The translations under genes were made by a program, and so were the position numbers. Positions 48,801 through 61,050 of a stretch of DNA of 64,000 bases are shown here, piece by piece. The notes beneath the pieces were generated by a model. It ran no database searches and was not told the origin of the DNA. It saw only the letters and a program-made list of their open reading frames with translations. Numbering within the stretch: the first letter of the stretch is position 1; every line of letters starts with the position of its first letter. The stretch lies in NCBI GenBank assembly GCA_946699065.1, contig CAMPDV010002433.1, forward strand, positions 1 through 64,000, in the 5' to 3' direction. The DNA is from Loxodes magnus (Eukaryota; Ciliophora; Karyorelictea; Loxodida; Loxodidae).

Positions 48801-49585
48801 AAGAAGCTTGATTGGCATTTACAAACTTTTATCTTTCAACACACTTGTAATATTTATAGTCTAAGCTACATTTATTGCAACTATGTCTTAATATTCTTAA
48901 ATAATGAAACTATTATATTTTAATTAATTAATTAAAAATTTTTAAACTTTATCTTTTACTTTACTAAACTTAACATTTTTTTAATTGTCAATCACAAACT
49001 TTTAACTTTTCTTTACTTCTGCTTTTAAAAAATTAATCTCTTCGTTCAATAACTACTTAAATATAAAGTTTTCGAAATTTTACAAAAAATTTAATTTTTT
49101 AACTATTTTATACTTATTTTTTAACATTTATTTTTATTAATAGCACAAATTTTACTTTCAAAATACTCATAATATTTTTTTAATCTTATAAATAAATAAA
49201 AAATAAATAAATTAGCGTGACACTATTATTATTATGATCACTACAATTAAAAAAACTAAATTTTATTTTTTTAATATTCTAGTAATATTCCTAGTTTCAT
49301 TTGTCTCTTTTTTTATAATTTTTTCTTCCCTCGTTTTTGAAGTCAAAACTGATTACCCTTTTTCTCTAAATTATTGAAATTCTTTTCGAAGATCGAAGTT
49401 AGAAGAAATTAGGTATTTTTAAGGTTTCCGTTCTAAATGGTACAACCGAATTCAAATTCTTCCAAGCAAAGATTATATGTGATTATATTTGGTCCCATTC
49501 ATATCTTTAAATAATTTCCAACTCCTACTCAGATTAACGACTCTTAAAGATAGGAGAATTCTGAGACTTGTACTTTAGTTCTCTT
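48801..49585. other. AT-rich, nothing identified
   Basis: A GC-moderate stretch at 49390-49585 leads into the repeat that follows. No gene is recognised. Confidence 0.35.
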
Positions 49586-49589
49586 AACT

Positions 49590-49765
49590 TCCAGCACTGA
49601 TAATGAACCACTAATCAGCTTCTCGTACATCTAGAGAAAAGTATGATTTAACATGCAAAGGACACGTCCATATTTATCCGTTTTCACATTTATTACGAGA
49701 GTACTCGTAATGCAGTCTACACTGCACCAAATTACATGCAGGCTGTCCAATGGGTCATAACTCAT
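49590..49765. repeat. GC-richer repeat, partner of 19.39-19.56 kb
   Basis: It shares with 19388-19560 the order of several blocks and the string CGTAATGCAGTCTACACTGC at 49708-49727 (variants at 19.5 kb). Both lie beside AT-rich DNA. The nature is unknown. Confidence 0.35.
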
Positions 49766-50269
49766 TTTACATAAATAGTAACTTAAATATTTTTATCCAT
49801 AATTAATTACTTAGTAAATTTTTAAAAGTTTAAAAAGTTACAAAGCTGGTAAACATCTTAGATATCACTTAAATATCTCTTCCTAGAGATTAATTTATTT
49901 ATTTTAGATCTTAAACTTCTTTTGTTAGTTTATAATTGTCCAATTGTAGCATGTATAAATCATAACTTAAGTCTGCTTAATTATTATATTTTTGGAGAAG
50001 TCTGCTATTTCTTACTAGCCATTTTATTAAATCTATACCAAAAATGTTATATTTAAACAAAATAATTAAATATCATTAATAAATGAGAGTGTATAAATAA
50101 AGTTATTTTATTATTTAATAATGCCTTTTTATAAAATACACTAAATTTTATTATCTCTTAATTGTAAATTTTAATTAAATTATAAATTTAAATATGAAAA
50201 AAATATTTATTTATAAACTCTAAAATTTGCTTGCTTATATATAATCACTTTTAAAAATTAAGTAGTTTT
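49766..50269. repeat. Left remnant of repeat unit 3
   Basis: From about 50040 the sequence matches 8080-8290 and, in reverse, 27960-28220. Before that the unit homology ends, so unit 3 is truncated: neither the small coiled-coil ORF nor the opposite membrane gene is found. Confidence 0.45.
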
Positions 50270-51207
50270 TATTCACTTAAAATTTTTTTTACACCTATAT
50301 CACGAAGAATAGCATTTTAAAGGATTTTCCTCCTTTTCCATTAATCTTGATATTCGTGTTTGTTTCTGAATTTTCTTACTCAGATAATATCCGTCCAATG
50401 TTTTGCAATGAAAAGCTATTTTCTATCTTCTTATTCTAGTCCAAGGGCTTCCTTTAAACTTCTAGAAGGGCTGCAGAAGAAGTGCTAACTTCTTTAGAAT
50501 TTCTAACTTTTTTCTTTTTTCAAGTCTTTCGCGACGGCCATCTCAGCTTCTAATTTTTTCAATCTCTTTATATAGGGGTTCTAAGCAGTTTTAGCTTAAT
50601 TTTTATCCGCTAACACTTTCGGAGTATTGCTTTTTTGGATGGTTTTACTTGCTCACGGGAAGTAGATTTAGTTACTAAGGAGTACACTTTTGTTTCAAAT
50701 GCATAGATTTTCAGGTCAGAGTTGGTAAGAGGACACTGTTCAATTTTTTTTCGTTCTTCAAGGAAGCCAACTTCTTGCTCCAGATTGACTCTCTAAGATT
50801 ATATAATTTTCTTGGTCTAGCTGAGTACCCCAACAATCTCTATATTTCTCTCTTAAGATAAATCTTAACAAATTAATTTTTAATTAAAAAAAATATCCGC
50901 ACTTGCAAATTTTCATATCTGAGCAATTAGATTTCTTGTCGCATATTTCAAACTCAAATGCGAAGTAATTCAAAAATCTGAAGTTAGACAAGCAGATCTC
51001 TTTGATATCAGGAGCAACGATTTATAATTTGTTGAATGATTACTCTTATTTCTATTTAGTTCTAGAAGTTTGAGTCTCATTCTTTTTTGACTGTAAGAAG
51101 ATAATTTACTCTTTTTATATTTCAAGCTTTACAATTTCTTCCTTACCTTCACCAACATGGTAGTTAAAAATAATTTTTGCAGGCCAAAATTTTTTTAATG
51201 AATGCAT
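50270..51207 (-). CDS. Unit-encoded unknown protein (ORF2), copy 3
   Basis: This is the only copy with a good ATG: MHSLKKFWPAKIIFNYHVGE (51207), then GKEEIVKLEIQKEQIIFLQ, QEQSFNKLQIVAPDIKEICL, and the middle part (REKYRDCWGTQLDQENY) that copy 1 lacks. After about 50740 the best frame changes (FLEERKKIEQ, LTNSDLKIYAFETKVYSLV), so a frameshift is likely. The C-terminal D-x-YYL motif remains (DGYYL). The N-terminal block PxKIIFNY is shared by all three copies. It pairs divergently with membrane copy C. No known domain is recognised. Confidence 0.5.
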
Positions 51208-51746
51208 CCTAAGTATTGCTTAGTATTTTTTCGGATTAATTCCTAGGAAAGTGTTTAATTTAAATATATATAATTTTGATAAAACAAAAAGCGAAAAGAA
51301 GTAATAATTGCAAATGTTAAAATAAATAATTATTTAAAAAGCATTAAAATTTTTATTTTCATATATATAATAAAGGGAAAATACATTTTTTAATTGTTTT
51401 AAATAGAAAAAATTGTTTATACGTTAAATAAAATTAGCACAGATGTGAGATAGTATAAGAATTTCTAACTTTAAAACAAAAAAAAGAAAACATCGTAGCT
51501 TCTAACTTTACAGCAGGAATAATCTTCATTGAATAAAAGTGAATGTAATAATTTACAATTAATTCAAGAGAAAATCAGCAAAAATATTAATATTTTGATT
51601 ATCTTTATTAAATTGAAAACTTAGAAAAAATAATATCAAACTTTTACAATAAATCAACCAATTATCTAAAAAAGAATTTTAAATTTTGAGCTATTTTTAA
51701 TTCTAAATTATTTAAATTAAAAAGATTGACAAATTAATAAAATAAA
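51208..51746. promoter_or_regulatory. Intergenic region between divergent unit genes, copy 3
   Basis: Shorter than in copies 1 and 2 (about 540 bp) but with the same conserved blocks, for example around 51230-51300 and 51530-51610. These shared blocks are the best places to look for promoter elements. Confidence 0.4.
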
Positions 51747-53936
51747 ATGAATGGACTAATTAATTTCTTTGATATTTACCCAACGCTTATTAATTTTTCT
51801 TACAAGAGATAAAAAGGATTTCATTCCTTCTTAGGAATTATTTTATCCTTCTGTACTTATATTCTCTTTATACTATCTTTTATAAATATGGGATAAGATA
51901 TGATTCTCAAAACTAACCCAAGTATCATTACTTAAACTATTAAATAAGATAAACGCCCTTGATAATAAATTGGAACAAACAATTATACTTTTACTTTCGT
52001 ATTTGCAAATGCAACCAATATAATAGTAGTTCCTCCTTCTTTTTTTACGATAGAAGCTGGTTATATTATGCTTAATTCTTCAGGCTCTTATAGCGATATA
52101 ATTCCAACGATTTAATGCAATGAAAGTTTTTATAAAGGTTTCGAAGAGTAATTCAGTAAACCTTTACCAGAATATTATCTGACAAATTGCTTCGATTTAA
52201 AATCTTTTGAAATAGGAGGATGATGAACGGAAACTAGCATGAGAAGCATATAAATTCAAATTTCGATGTGTAAAAACGAAACAAATTCAGAAATAAAATG
52301 TGCCCCAATAGATAAGATTGAGGAGTTAATCGCTAATTAACTATATTTAAATGTTTTATTCTCTGATAAAATAATTGATGCCACTAATTACGAAAATCCA
52401 ATATAGAACATACTTAACACGTATTATTGATCTCTAGATTTATATCAGAGTAAATATGCTTCCATTTTATTCAAACCTTTAGAAATAATAACAGATGATG
52501 GACTTTTACTGGAGAATTAATAAACAAAAAAAGACGTTTTAATTGAAACAACCTAAGTAGAGGCTATTTCAAATTAAAATTTACGAATTTCTTCCGTTTT
52601 TTTTCTTGATATTTTTTCTTCTGATAACATACTTTAATATAAGAGACGATATAAAAAGATTCAAGATGTGGCTTCTTAAATAGGAGGTGTTCTTAATATA
52701 ATAATACTTTTAGGTTAAATTCTTGTAACAATATACTCTAAATATGCTTTCACTTATAACTTTGCAAATGAAATCTTTGAATTTGAAGATCTCTAAGAAA
52801 ACATAGGTTAAACCTAAAAAGATAAAAGTTCTCTTAATAAAAATATTCAAAGATATCAAACTTAACTTGATAACAAGGAGAAGAAATCTAAGAGTTAATA
52901 TTAAGTGATTTCAATCTCTCAATAACAAGAGTAAGATTGGAAAAAGGAACGCAAAAAGGAAACTAAAAGTAAATTACCTTAAATTACTCCTGAAAATAAT
53001 TAAAATTAATTTATAAAAGAAGAATAAAATGATTTTTAAGAATAAGAAATTGGAATTCGAGAGTTTATTAATAACTATTTGAGAAATAAATAAACTTAGG
53101 TTATTGAGTCTAAGAATGACTTAATTGACAAGAAATCCACTGCTAGTAATTTGAAAAATTTAAATTAAAGCCCTACAAATGAAAAAAATCCTAAAGAATA
53201 AATGAAATTTAAATAAAAATCTATTTCATGCTAAAATGTTATTTCTTAGCAGGAAATGGAAGTTTTTTCAAACACTTTAAGAGAAAGTAATATTTAAGAT
53301 AATGAAGAAAATATTCAGAAATTTTAAGATAATAAGGTTATTGATTCTTTCAAGAATTTAGAACCTTTATAAACATCTAAGAGCTAAATAAATCTTCATA
53401 TGTCTAGCGAATAAAAGAGTTAATACTTTTAGTAAAAAGTAAAAAAGGAAGATCATTTCAAAATTAACTTTTTCTAATTCTACTTTTACAAATTTCTTAG
53501 TCTCTTCAAAAAGAATTAACCATTATTTTTAAATAAAAATCAGAAAAAACTTTTACTCTTAGAAAAAGCTAATGATGCAATTCAAGATTTTTTACAAGCT
53601 GATTTTTTAGTAAAAAAGTTGATAGAACTTGAGAAACTGAAAGCTATAATCTTCAATGAAGATTAGTTAACAGTTTTTAATTATATCTCTAAACTTAAAA
53701 TAAAATTAAGTGAGATAAAATCGTAAGATAACTTCGAGTTTACGCTGACTCCTTCTTTAAAGCCGAATAAAAATTTTAATTTCGAGAATAGTTAAATTTA
53801 TAAAGAACTAGATAAAGTAATAGAGTTTTGTAGTTAAGTACTTAATAATGAAAGAGAAGATCCAAGAGACTTAAAGTTATTTAATTTAATAGACGAACAA
53901 ATTCTGAAAGGTATGGAATTGGAGAAAAATGAATGA
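51747..53936 (+). CDS. Two-pass membrane protein, copy C, apparently intact
   Basis: ATG (51747) to TGA (53934-53936) is 2190 nt, giving 729 aa: MNGLINFFDIYPTLINFSYK, helix 1, GGWW with TGATGA at 52221-52226, helix 2 with IGGVLNIIILL, a Gln/Lys-rich region and an end GMELEKNE. At one early site (near 51970) it has TGATAATAA where others have TGGxAATGA, read W-Q-Q. The upstream gene is the divergent ORF2 at 50270-51207. As in the other copies the function is unknown, and a role in the mobility or maintenance of the unit is only a guess. Confidence 0.75.
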
Positions 53937-56452
53937 TTCAATACAATTTTAATTTACAAATTTAAAATTATAATTAAAAATAAATTATTTTTAAATTTAT
54001 TAACTATTGTAATAGTTATAAAGTGGCTTAAATATAAAGGAGATTTCGATTTTCTTAAATAATATTTTATAAAGATATTAGTCTCCAATAAATTTTAGAT
54101 TTTACGTTATGATTTTTTTCCAATTTTTTAGTTGTTAAAATTCTTAGAAATATTTATGACCTGTACATTGTTCTTATTATGATTGGTAAGTAAATAATGG
54201 ATAATTTTTTATATCTTTGGATCTTGTTACACATTTAAAAAAAAATAAAGTGAAATAAAATCTGAGTTCCTAGTAGTCTATTTTAATTATTAATCTTACA
54301 AAATTTGCATAATTAGTAAATTTTCTTTAATTTTAAAATTATTTTAATTTGGTAATTTAATATAGTTAAATTTTATTAATCTTAATATCTAACTATAAAC
54401 TAATATGGAATTTATATTTATTTTAGATTATAATTTAAAATAACTTTTCTATTTTTATAATTTTCTTTAAATGTATTAAATTTAAAAAAATTGCTAATTT
54501 TTATTTTTTATATTAAATTTTTGCTTATTTAAATCACGCATAGACATGCACATTTTTTTTAATTTATGAAGATAAAATATAATTTTGACAAAATAATTTA
54601 AGTTTAATTTCTTATTTTATTATTAAATTTAATCTTTTTTATTTTATATTTTAAATATTTTGAACAATTAATTGATTTTTGTTTTTCATTTTTTTAAATA
54701 AATGTATTGCTCTTGGTTTTAATTATTAATAAAAAACTTTTATTTTAATTAAAAATTATTAAAAAAGAGATTTCTTCTAAAAACATTTTGAATTTTTTAT
54801 TATAATATAAATTTTACTCAGATTTTTTCAATTGTTTCCAAGATTGTATTTTATTATAATTATATGTAGTTTAGAGATTTTAGTAATAAATTTAAATTTT
54901 TATTTTCTTTTTTAATTAATTATTTTAACTCTTAACACTATAAGCACAATTAGATCTTTTCTTTGTATAAATTTTATAAAAATTTTATTTAATTTTTCAA
55001 AATAATTTTGTCTTTATATCAAATATGCTTCATTTTTTCTATTATTTTTAAATTTTTTAAATTTTTTAAATTTTTATAAATGAATATGACTAATTTAAGT
55101 TGATCAAGATTTTTAAGGAAAAATGGATAAAAATGATATTTTTTAATCTAAATATGATATTTGATTAGAATAAATTAATTTTTCTTACTAATAAAATTAA
55201 AAAATTATAAGCATAAATATCTTAAAAATATAATTTATTTAATAAAATTATGTTTATTTTAGTGATAATTTTAATATTTTGTGGAAAAAGCAAATAAAAA
55301 AATGATTAAATACATTAAATAAATGTAGATAATAAAAGTAGTTATGATAATAATAAAGATAAGAAGATATAAAGATAGAAAATATCTCTATAGCATAATT
55401 ATTTGCTTACTGCAATTATGCTTTCTCATATCTTTATTTTAATTGTTTAAACTAGTTTATTTAAATATCTTAAGAAGAGTTTATTAATATCATACATATA
55501 TAATATTAAATATAAACATTTTAAATATTAATTTTCTAATACTGTTAATACTCTGTAAATATATAATCAAAGAATTAATTTATACTATATATATTATGAA
55601 TATAGTTTTAAAACGTCTTAAAATATCCAAATAATTATAAAATAATTGAAGTAATAGAATATACTAGAGCTATATAATTTTAAATAAAAGCAAACATAAC
55701 TTAGTATTGCATTAAGTTTATTAATTATAATTTAATAGCTTTTCATTAATATTTTTTATTTTTAAATACATTTAAATTAAGTATAATTAAATGATGCTTT
55801 ATAATAGTATCTAAATTTAATTATTTTTTATCCATCATAATGTAATTAAATAACACTAAGTTAAAGAAATAGTAATAAAATGAATATGCTAATATCATAT
55901 AACTTAAAAATAAGCAAAATTATAAATTTAATTTAAATTTTAAAAATTTTTTAATAAATGAACAAACTAATGTTCATTTATCAAATAAACAGAAGCTGAA
56001 TAATCTGCTGAAATAACTAAAGACAAAAACTAAGGCAAGTAATTTAAAATTGTAATAAAAGTAAAATTTAATATTAAGTATGAAAAATATTTATAAAATT
56101 AAAAAAAGAAAGCTTATTAAAAAATAAGAATAATTTCAAAGTAGTAAATATAATTATAATTAAAATATAAAAAATATATACTAATTATATATAATTAGTA
56201 TTATTAATATTTTTAAAACCAGTGATAAAAGATAAAAATATATTTATTATTTAAAAAAATTAAAATTTGCTAATAAAATTAATATTATAATAATACATAT
56301 TATATATTATTAAACATATAAATTTAATATCTATTTTAAATTAAGTAAATAAAATTCATTAATACTTTACGTGCAGTAACTGCAATATTTTAATGCATTT
56401 AATTTTTATTATTTAATTTCATCAATATGAATGTTAAAAATAAGAGTTTTTG
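53937..56452. other. AT-rich intergenic, nothing identified
   Basis: The first ~100 bp resemble the 3' flank of copy B. The rest is among the most AT-rich DNA of the window. AATGAACAAACTAATGTTCATT at about 55958-55979 is an isolated small inverted repeat. No gene is supported. Confidence 0.4.
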
Positions 56453-57403
56453 TCAAATAAGATTTGAAGTATATACTTTAGTCCAAATTCCCTTCTTTAT
56501 TTCATAAATATACAAATCGCATATATGGTTAAATTGATATACAAAATCTTCTTGTTATATAGGATTTGATATCAAGCAACAATTGTTTGTTTCAAACTAA
56601 CTTCCATGTTGGCTGCATTACTCTACTGAAGTATCAAATATTTAAGTCTCTAACTTTGATGTCCAATTATTGTAAATTAAAATTAATTATTTCTTTTATA
56701 AATCTACAGACATAGTTGTTCCTGTAGCAGGTAATATTTCATTAATCTCTTCCCATTTATTATTTTTTATTTAAAATCTTTGGATTTTGTTAGTATAACT
56801 CATTTAAGTATATAAGCCTCCCAAAAGCATAGACATAAGGAAATTTAATATTTGCACCAAATCCTCTTAAGCTATCTTATTTTTATACTATTTACTAGAT
56901 TGGAACTAGCTTTTATCTTTCTTTTAAATTAAGCATTTCGCATGTGCTTTATAAATTCCACCTAGAAAATAGATTTATGTTTTATTAAAAGCAATTCCAT
57001 GCATTCCTCTTTCATCACTCAATTTACTTTCATCACATTTTTGAAGATTGTAAAAAGTTAATCTGTTTGAATTTAATCCTCCAGAAATAAACAAATCATT
57101 TTCATTTATTTGTGTTACTCTTGAATAATTTGATCCTATTTTCTCTATTTCTTTATTACTTAAATTAGTTCTTTTTTATTTAATATCGTATTCGTACATA
57201 GTGCTAGAAGAATAACGAAAAGTTTTATAAACTTTTATAGCATTATAAGCGAAATTAGGACAAATCTCATATTTTATATTTCCTAATCCTAACTTTTAGA
57301 AACTATATAATTTATTTTAGTATCTTTGTCTTAGGATTTTTCTGAGGAAAAGAATCTTAACAATGTTATGCTATTTGCTTACTTTAAGACTTTCTAAATC
57401 CAT
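56453..57403 (-). CDS. Kelch-repeat protein
   Basis: ATG (57403) to TGA (56453-56455) is 951 nt. It starts MDLESLKVSKQHNIVKILFL, then MYEYDIKQKRTNLSNKEI. Kelch-like blades follow: NDLFISGGLNSNRLTFYN, then QIYFLGGIYKAH, then a third glycine pair. NNKWEEINEILPATGTTMSV is typical of a blade end. Kelch propellers usually bind proteins; the partner is unknown. Between about 57010 and 56800 a neighbouring frame fits better (GFGANIKFPYVYAFG), so two compensating one-base shifts seem present: a recent decay, sequencing errors or ribosomal slippage. This is the best candidate for an ordinary host gene here. Confidence 0.6.
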
Positions 57404-57834
57404 TTATTTTTATTTTTATTTTAAGTTGAATAATAAATATTTATTTTACCATCAATTTATATAGAATTAAGTAGATTTTATTAAATGAAAACATTAATTC
57501 TATAAACTAAGTATTATTATGTAGAAAATAGAAAATCCTCAATAATTTAAGATTATATCTTTATTTAAATAAATTTTATGGTTTATTTATATTATTTATG
57601 AAAAGCTATGTGATAGAATATAGATTGAAATAATTACTAGTAAGTTACTAATGCTTTTTAATTATTTAAAATTTTATTTTTTCAAATTTTTTTGTTAGTT
57701 TTTATATTTTTTAATATTTATAAATTATAATTATTTATTTATTATCTAAATATTTTATTAATTTTAAAGCATTAAAAGTGAATCAATAAATAATGATAAT
57801 TAATAATAATAATAATAATGTAAACTAAATGTTA
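57404..57834. other. Spacer with AAT microsatellite
   Basis: AT-rich DNA with (AAT)n at about 57796-57820. It lies between the kelch-type gene and the end of a gag-like ORF on the same strand. Confidence 0.5.
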
Positions 57835-58620
57835 AGAGTTTTGGAGTTCTTCGGGATTCCAACCGATTTCGCTCCGCCTTTTTTTTAACGTGGATGTATA
57901 CCACGGCCTTTTTTTGAATGTGGGTGGCTACCACAATGAATTTTCCATGTTATCACTAAATAATTTCTATTTATAAATTCCTGAGTCGGTTATTCAAAGT
58001 TTGTTTAACATCCTTCATGTTTTTATTTCTTCTCTTTTTTTCAATTTTTATCATTTTTAACAATTTTTTAATAAGTGATATTTCGACCTACAACATCAAC
58101 AATTTTTTGTCTATTTTTTTTTATTCAACTAAGGCAAAATTAATTTTTTCTATTTGTTCTATTCTTTTAATTAAACTTTTATCAACATTTTATTCTATAT
58201 TTATTTCTTAATCTTTTGCTTAAGAAGGGAGGACTTCAATACTCATGTTTACCCCTTGTTTGAAATTATTTTAAGACTGAGTATAGAGCTATTGTTCTGT
58301 CACAATATTGTTTTATATAAGCTATTTCCTAAGAATTAATAGTTCGTTTTTTGATCCTCAATGTTATTCATAAGCTCTCTAATTCTTTCTCCTTGATTAT
58401 ATGTTTCTTCTTCATATTTAGAAATTAATTTTTTCATCTTTTCCATTTCAATTGAAAGCGAAGTGCTCTCATTTACTTGTCCAACCATTACTTTGCCTTC
58501 TGAAGAGGAGCTTGATAAGTGTTCCATTGATTTCTACTTCTTCTCTAGTTCTTTGTTAGCTCTTCTTCTTGCGTTCCTTGCCTAATTTTTAGATACTCGA
58601 ATATTCTATTCCATTTCCAT
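57835..58620 (-). CDS. Gag-like protein with CCHC knuckle, copy at 58 kb
   Basis: MEMEQNIRVSKNQARNARRR (58620), then the hallmark SSSSSEGKVMVG, a coiled coil (MEKMKKLISKYEEETYNQ, IRELMNNIEDQ), and the knuckle CWCCRSKYHLLKNC (C-x2-C-x4-H-x4-C) near 58075-58116, whose Trp is TGA. LNKLWITDSGIYKQK follows. The C-terminal HPHSKKGRGIHPRQKKG is in another frame, so one frameshift is likely near 57940. Retroelement ORF1/gag-like by its knuckle and by the mobile copy at 5 kb. The basic N terminus is not a convincing bZIP. Confidence 0.62.
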
Positions 58621-59417
58621 TTTTTTCTTAATTATAAATAATGATAATTATTAGACTGAATTTCTTTAATCTTAATCTTAAAATAAATTTAAATCTTATT
58701 TTAAAAACAATTGAATTTATGAATCTACATTTAATATACTTTCTTTTATAATTCTTAAATATTATATTTAATCTTAAAAGACTAAAAGTTCTATAAGATT
58801 TATAAATAAATATTTATAAAATATAAAATGCTATTGTATTTTATAAGAAATATCAAAAATAGAAATATTTAATTACTAGTTTTTACTTTAAATTAATAAA
58901 ATTAAAATTAATGGATAGCTTTTTTACTAATATGGAAATAAAACTAATTATTTTATTGCTATAATTTGATATATTAATTTAATAAATATCAAGTTATTTG
59001 TTTAAAATTACATAAAATTAGAATAAAAATTATAAATTTTAATTAATACAGTTTAGCTTTATTTTATTTATAAAAAGCATAATAATTAGCATTGTTATAT
59101 CTATTTATTTAATTTAAAACTAAATGGTTTTCTAATTTAAGCTTTCGAAATTTACCTTTTAATCAAAATGAATAATATTTTGATTTTTATTATTAGATTA
59201 TTAAGCTTTAAGCAATTTAATAAATATAATTTTAAAATAACCTTTTTTGGGAGATTTTATTACTTTCAAGCAAGCAACTGACATATTTAAAAAAAATATA
59301 ACTATCGTAATATTCTAGAATATTTAAAAAAGAATCAAAGTTACTTTCTCTATTTATTTATAAAAGTAAACTTAAAACTTCAATAGTAAAAATAAAAGTT
59401 TACAGACTACGAGTAAT
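58621..59417. other. AT-rich, nothing identified
   Basis: No repeat match or motif seen. Confidence 0.4.
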
Positions 59418-59891
59418 ATGAAAGAGGAATCGGTTTTAGCTAGCATGATTAGCTAATATAAAATCATTTAGGGAAAAATAGCTTATTAAATTCAATTAAG
59501 TGATTGAATTAATAACATCATACCTAATAAAGAATTTGTCCAAAAAAGTCTTAATATAAGAACAGTTGCAATTAAATCTAATTCGATTGAGAAAGATTCA
59601 ATGATAACTGAATAATTAAGAATATTTTATATTTATTCAAATGAATAATAAGAAAAAGCTTTAATGCGAATACTAAAAAATGAAGAAACCTAAAGATATA
59701 TTCTTACTTAAAAATCAATAATAGAAGTTAAAGAGATGATGATATTGCACATTGATTAAAAGTCCATTAAAACGCTATTTAACTTTAAAAGGCTATAAAG
59801 ATTAAGAGGATTATAGATCGTAAAGAAAATTAAAAAATTCTATTTTAAATATTAGCATCTTTTACCTACATTAGTCCATACTTGGACCTGA
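59418..59891 (+). CDS. Unrecognised ~157-aa ORF
   Basis: ATG (59418) to TGA (59889-59891), with one earlier TGA read as Trp (QLSDWINNII). It begins MKEESVLASMISQYKIIQGK and later has MITEQLRIFYIYSNEQQEKA, EVKEMMILHIDQKSIKTLF and FNFKRLQRLRGLQIVKKIKK. The composition suggests coding. The end is a guess, because the frame also looks tolerable beyond the TGA. It is divergent from the gag-like ORF at 58 kb. No homologue is seen in the window. Confidence 0.35.
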
Positions 59892-60239
59892 CTTATAAGA
59901 AAGTAGGAAGTTCTTTAACTGTTTAACTATTATGTCTATTTAAAGTTTACTATTCTATTTTCTGCGACTGGATGTTAAATTCACTATTCTGGCTTTATTA
60001 CAAGCTTTGGAAGAAATTTAAAAATATATCCTAAGATGTAATTTTTGAGTCAATCCCTTCCTTTTGTTAAAGTGCTCTATAAAGTTAATGTTGTCCTTCT
60101 TTAGTCGCCTTAACTCTTCTTGCAAGTTGAATGCTACTTTAATTAACTACTAAAAAATAAAATTTTAAGTTATTAATATTTCAAATCTATAACAATTAGT
60201 AATATAAAAATAATAATAATATACTTAAGAGTTTAATTT

Positions 60240-61042
60240 TTTAATTCCCCTAGACTTTCAACCAGTTTTCTGCTATTATTTTTCATGCAGATGAATATAC
60301 CATGACTTTTTTAATATGTGGTAGGCTGCCACTAATAGATATCTTCATTTGTGGATAAAATTCTCTATTTAAGCACTCCATTTTCCTATATTTAAAGCTG
60401 ATTATGTGTTCTCTATATTCTTACTTTTTTTCTTGTCTTGACTTTTTCTAAAGCTCGGTATTTTCATTGAACATTATCATTTGCTTAAATACCAACATTT
60501 TTTATTCTAGTTTTTCTTTATCTTTTTTTGATTATCTTTTATAGTTATTCTATTCTCTTTTACAAATTTAATTCAATTTGATCGTCTTGTTTCAAATCTT
60601 GATTAGTTGATTTTACTTTTTGTTTTCTATAATCATGTTTTATTATTGAATAAATATCGAATGTGATTATTATAATAGTTACTTTTATTTTACTAAATGA
60701 TTTTAAATTAACTATCGACGAGGTATTTATATTTGTTTCATTGATGATCAATGTTATTCATTATTTTCCTGATTTTCTCCCTTCATTTTAAATTATTTCT
60801 TCATTCTTTTAGATTATATTTTTCATTTTGTTAAGTTTATTATAGAATTTTTAATCAGCTACATTCTTAGGTTCTTTTATTTCAATAGATTCGATAATAA
60901 CTTTACTTTAAGATGAAGAGTTTTATTCCTCATGTGGCTCCTGATTTTTCATCATTTCTTTCATTGCTTTCTCCTTAAATTTCTAAATTAGATTTTAGAG
61001 GCATTTATATTACTCCATTTAGCTTATAATTTCAAATCTCAT
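60240..61042 (-). pseudogene. Gag-like protein, divergent copy at 60 kb
   Basis: The family start MEQ at 61018 (an earlier ATG is at 61042), then Lys-rich sequence, NSSSQSKVIIES in place of the SSSSSEGKVMVG hallmark, a coiled coil with FYNKLNKMKNIIQKNEEII and, after a frameshift near 60760, IRKIMNNIDHQ. The C-terminal basic part (SGSLPHIKK) is near 60315-60345. I do not find the CCHC knuckle, so it is either lost or too degraded. This is the most diverged copy. Confidence 0.5.
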
Positions 61043-61050
61043 TTACGTAG

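Noticed and set aside
57796-57820. Telomere-like repeat
   Set aside because: (AAT)n is a simple microsatellite in AT-rich DNA, not a ciliate telomere repeat, and lies internally.
58017-58211. Hydrophobic 64-aa plus-strand ORF
   Set aside because: Antisense of the gag-like ORF with CCHC knuckle.
58560-58620. bZIP transcription factor suggested by the basic N terminus of the gag-like ORF
   Set aside because: The basic residues do not follow the bZIP pattern, there is no leucine zipper at the right distance, and a CCHC knuckle follows.
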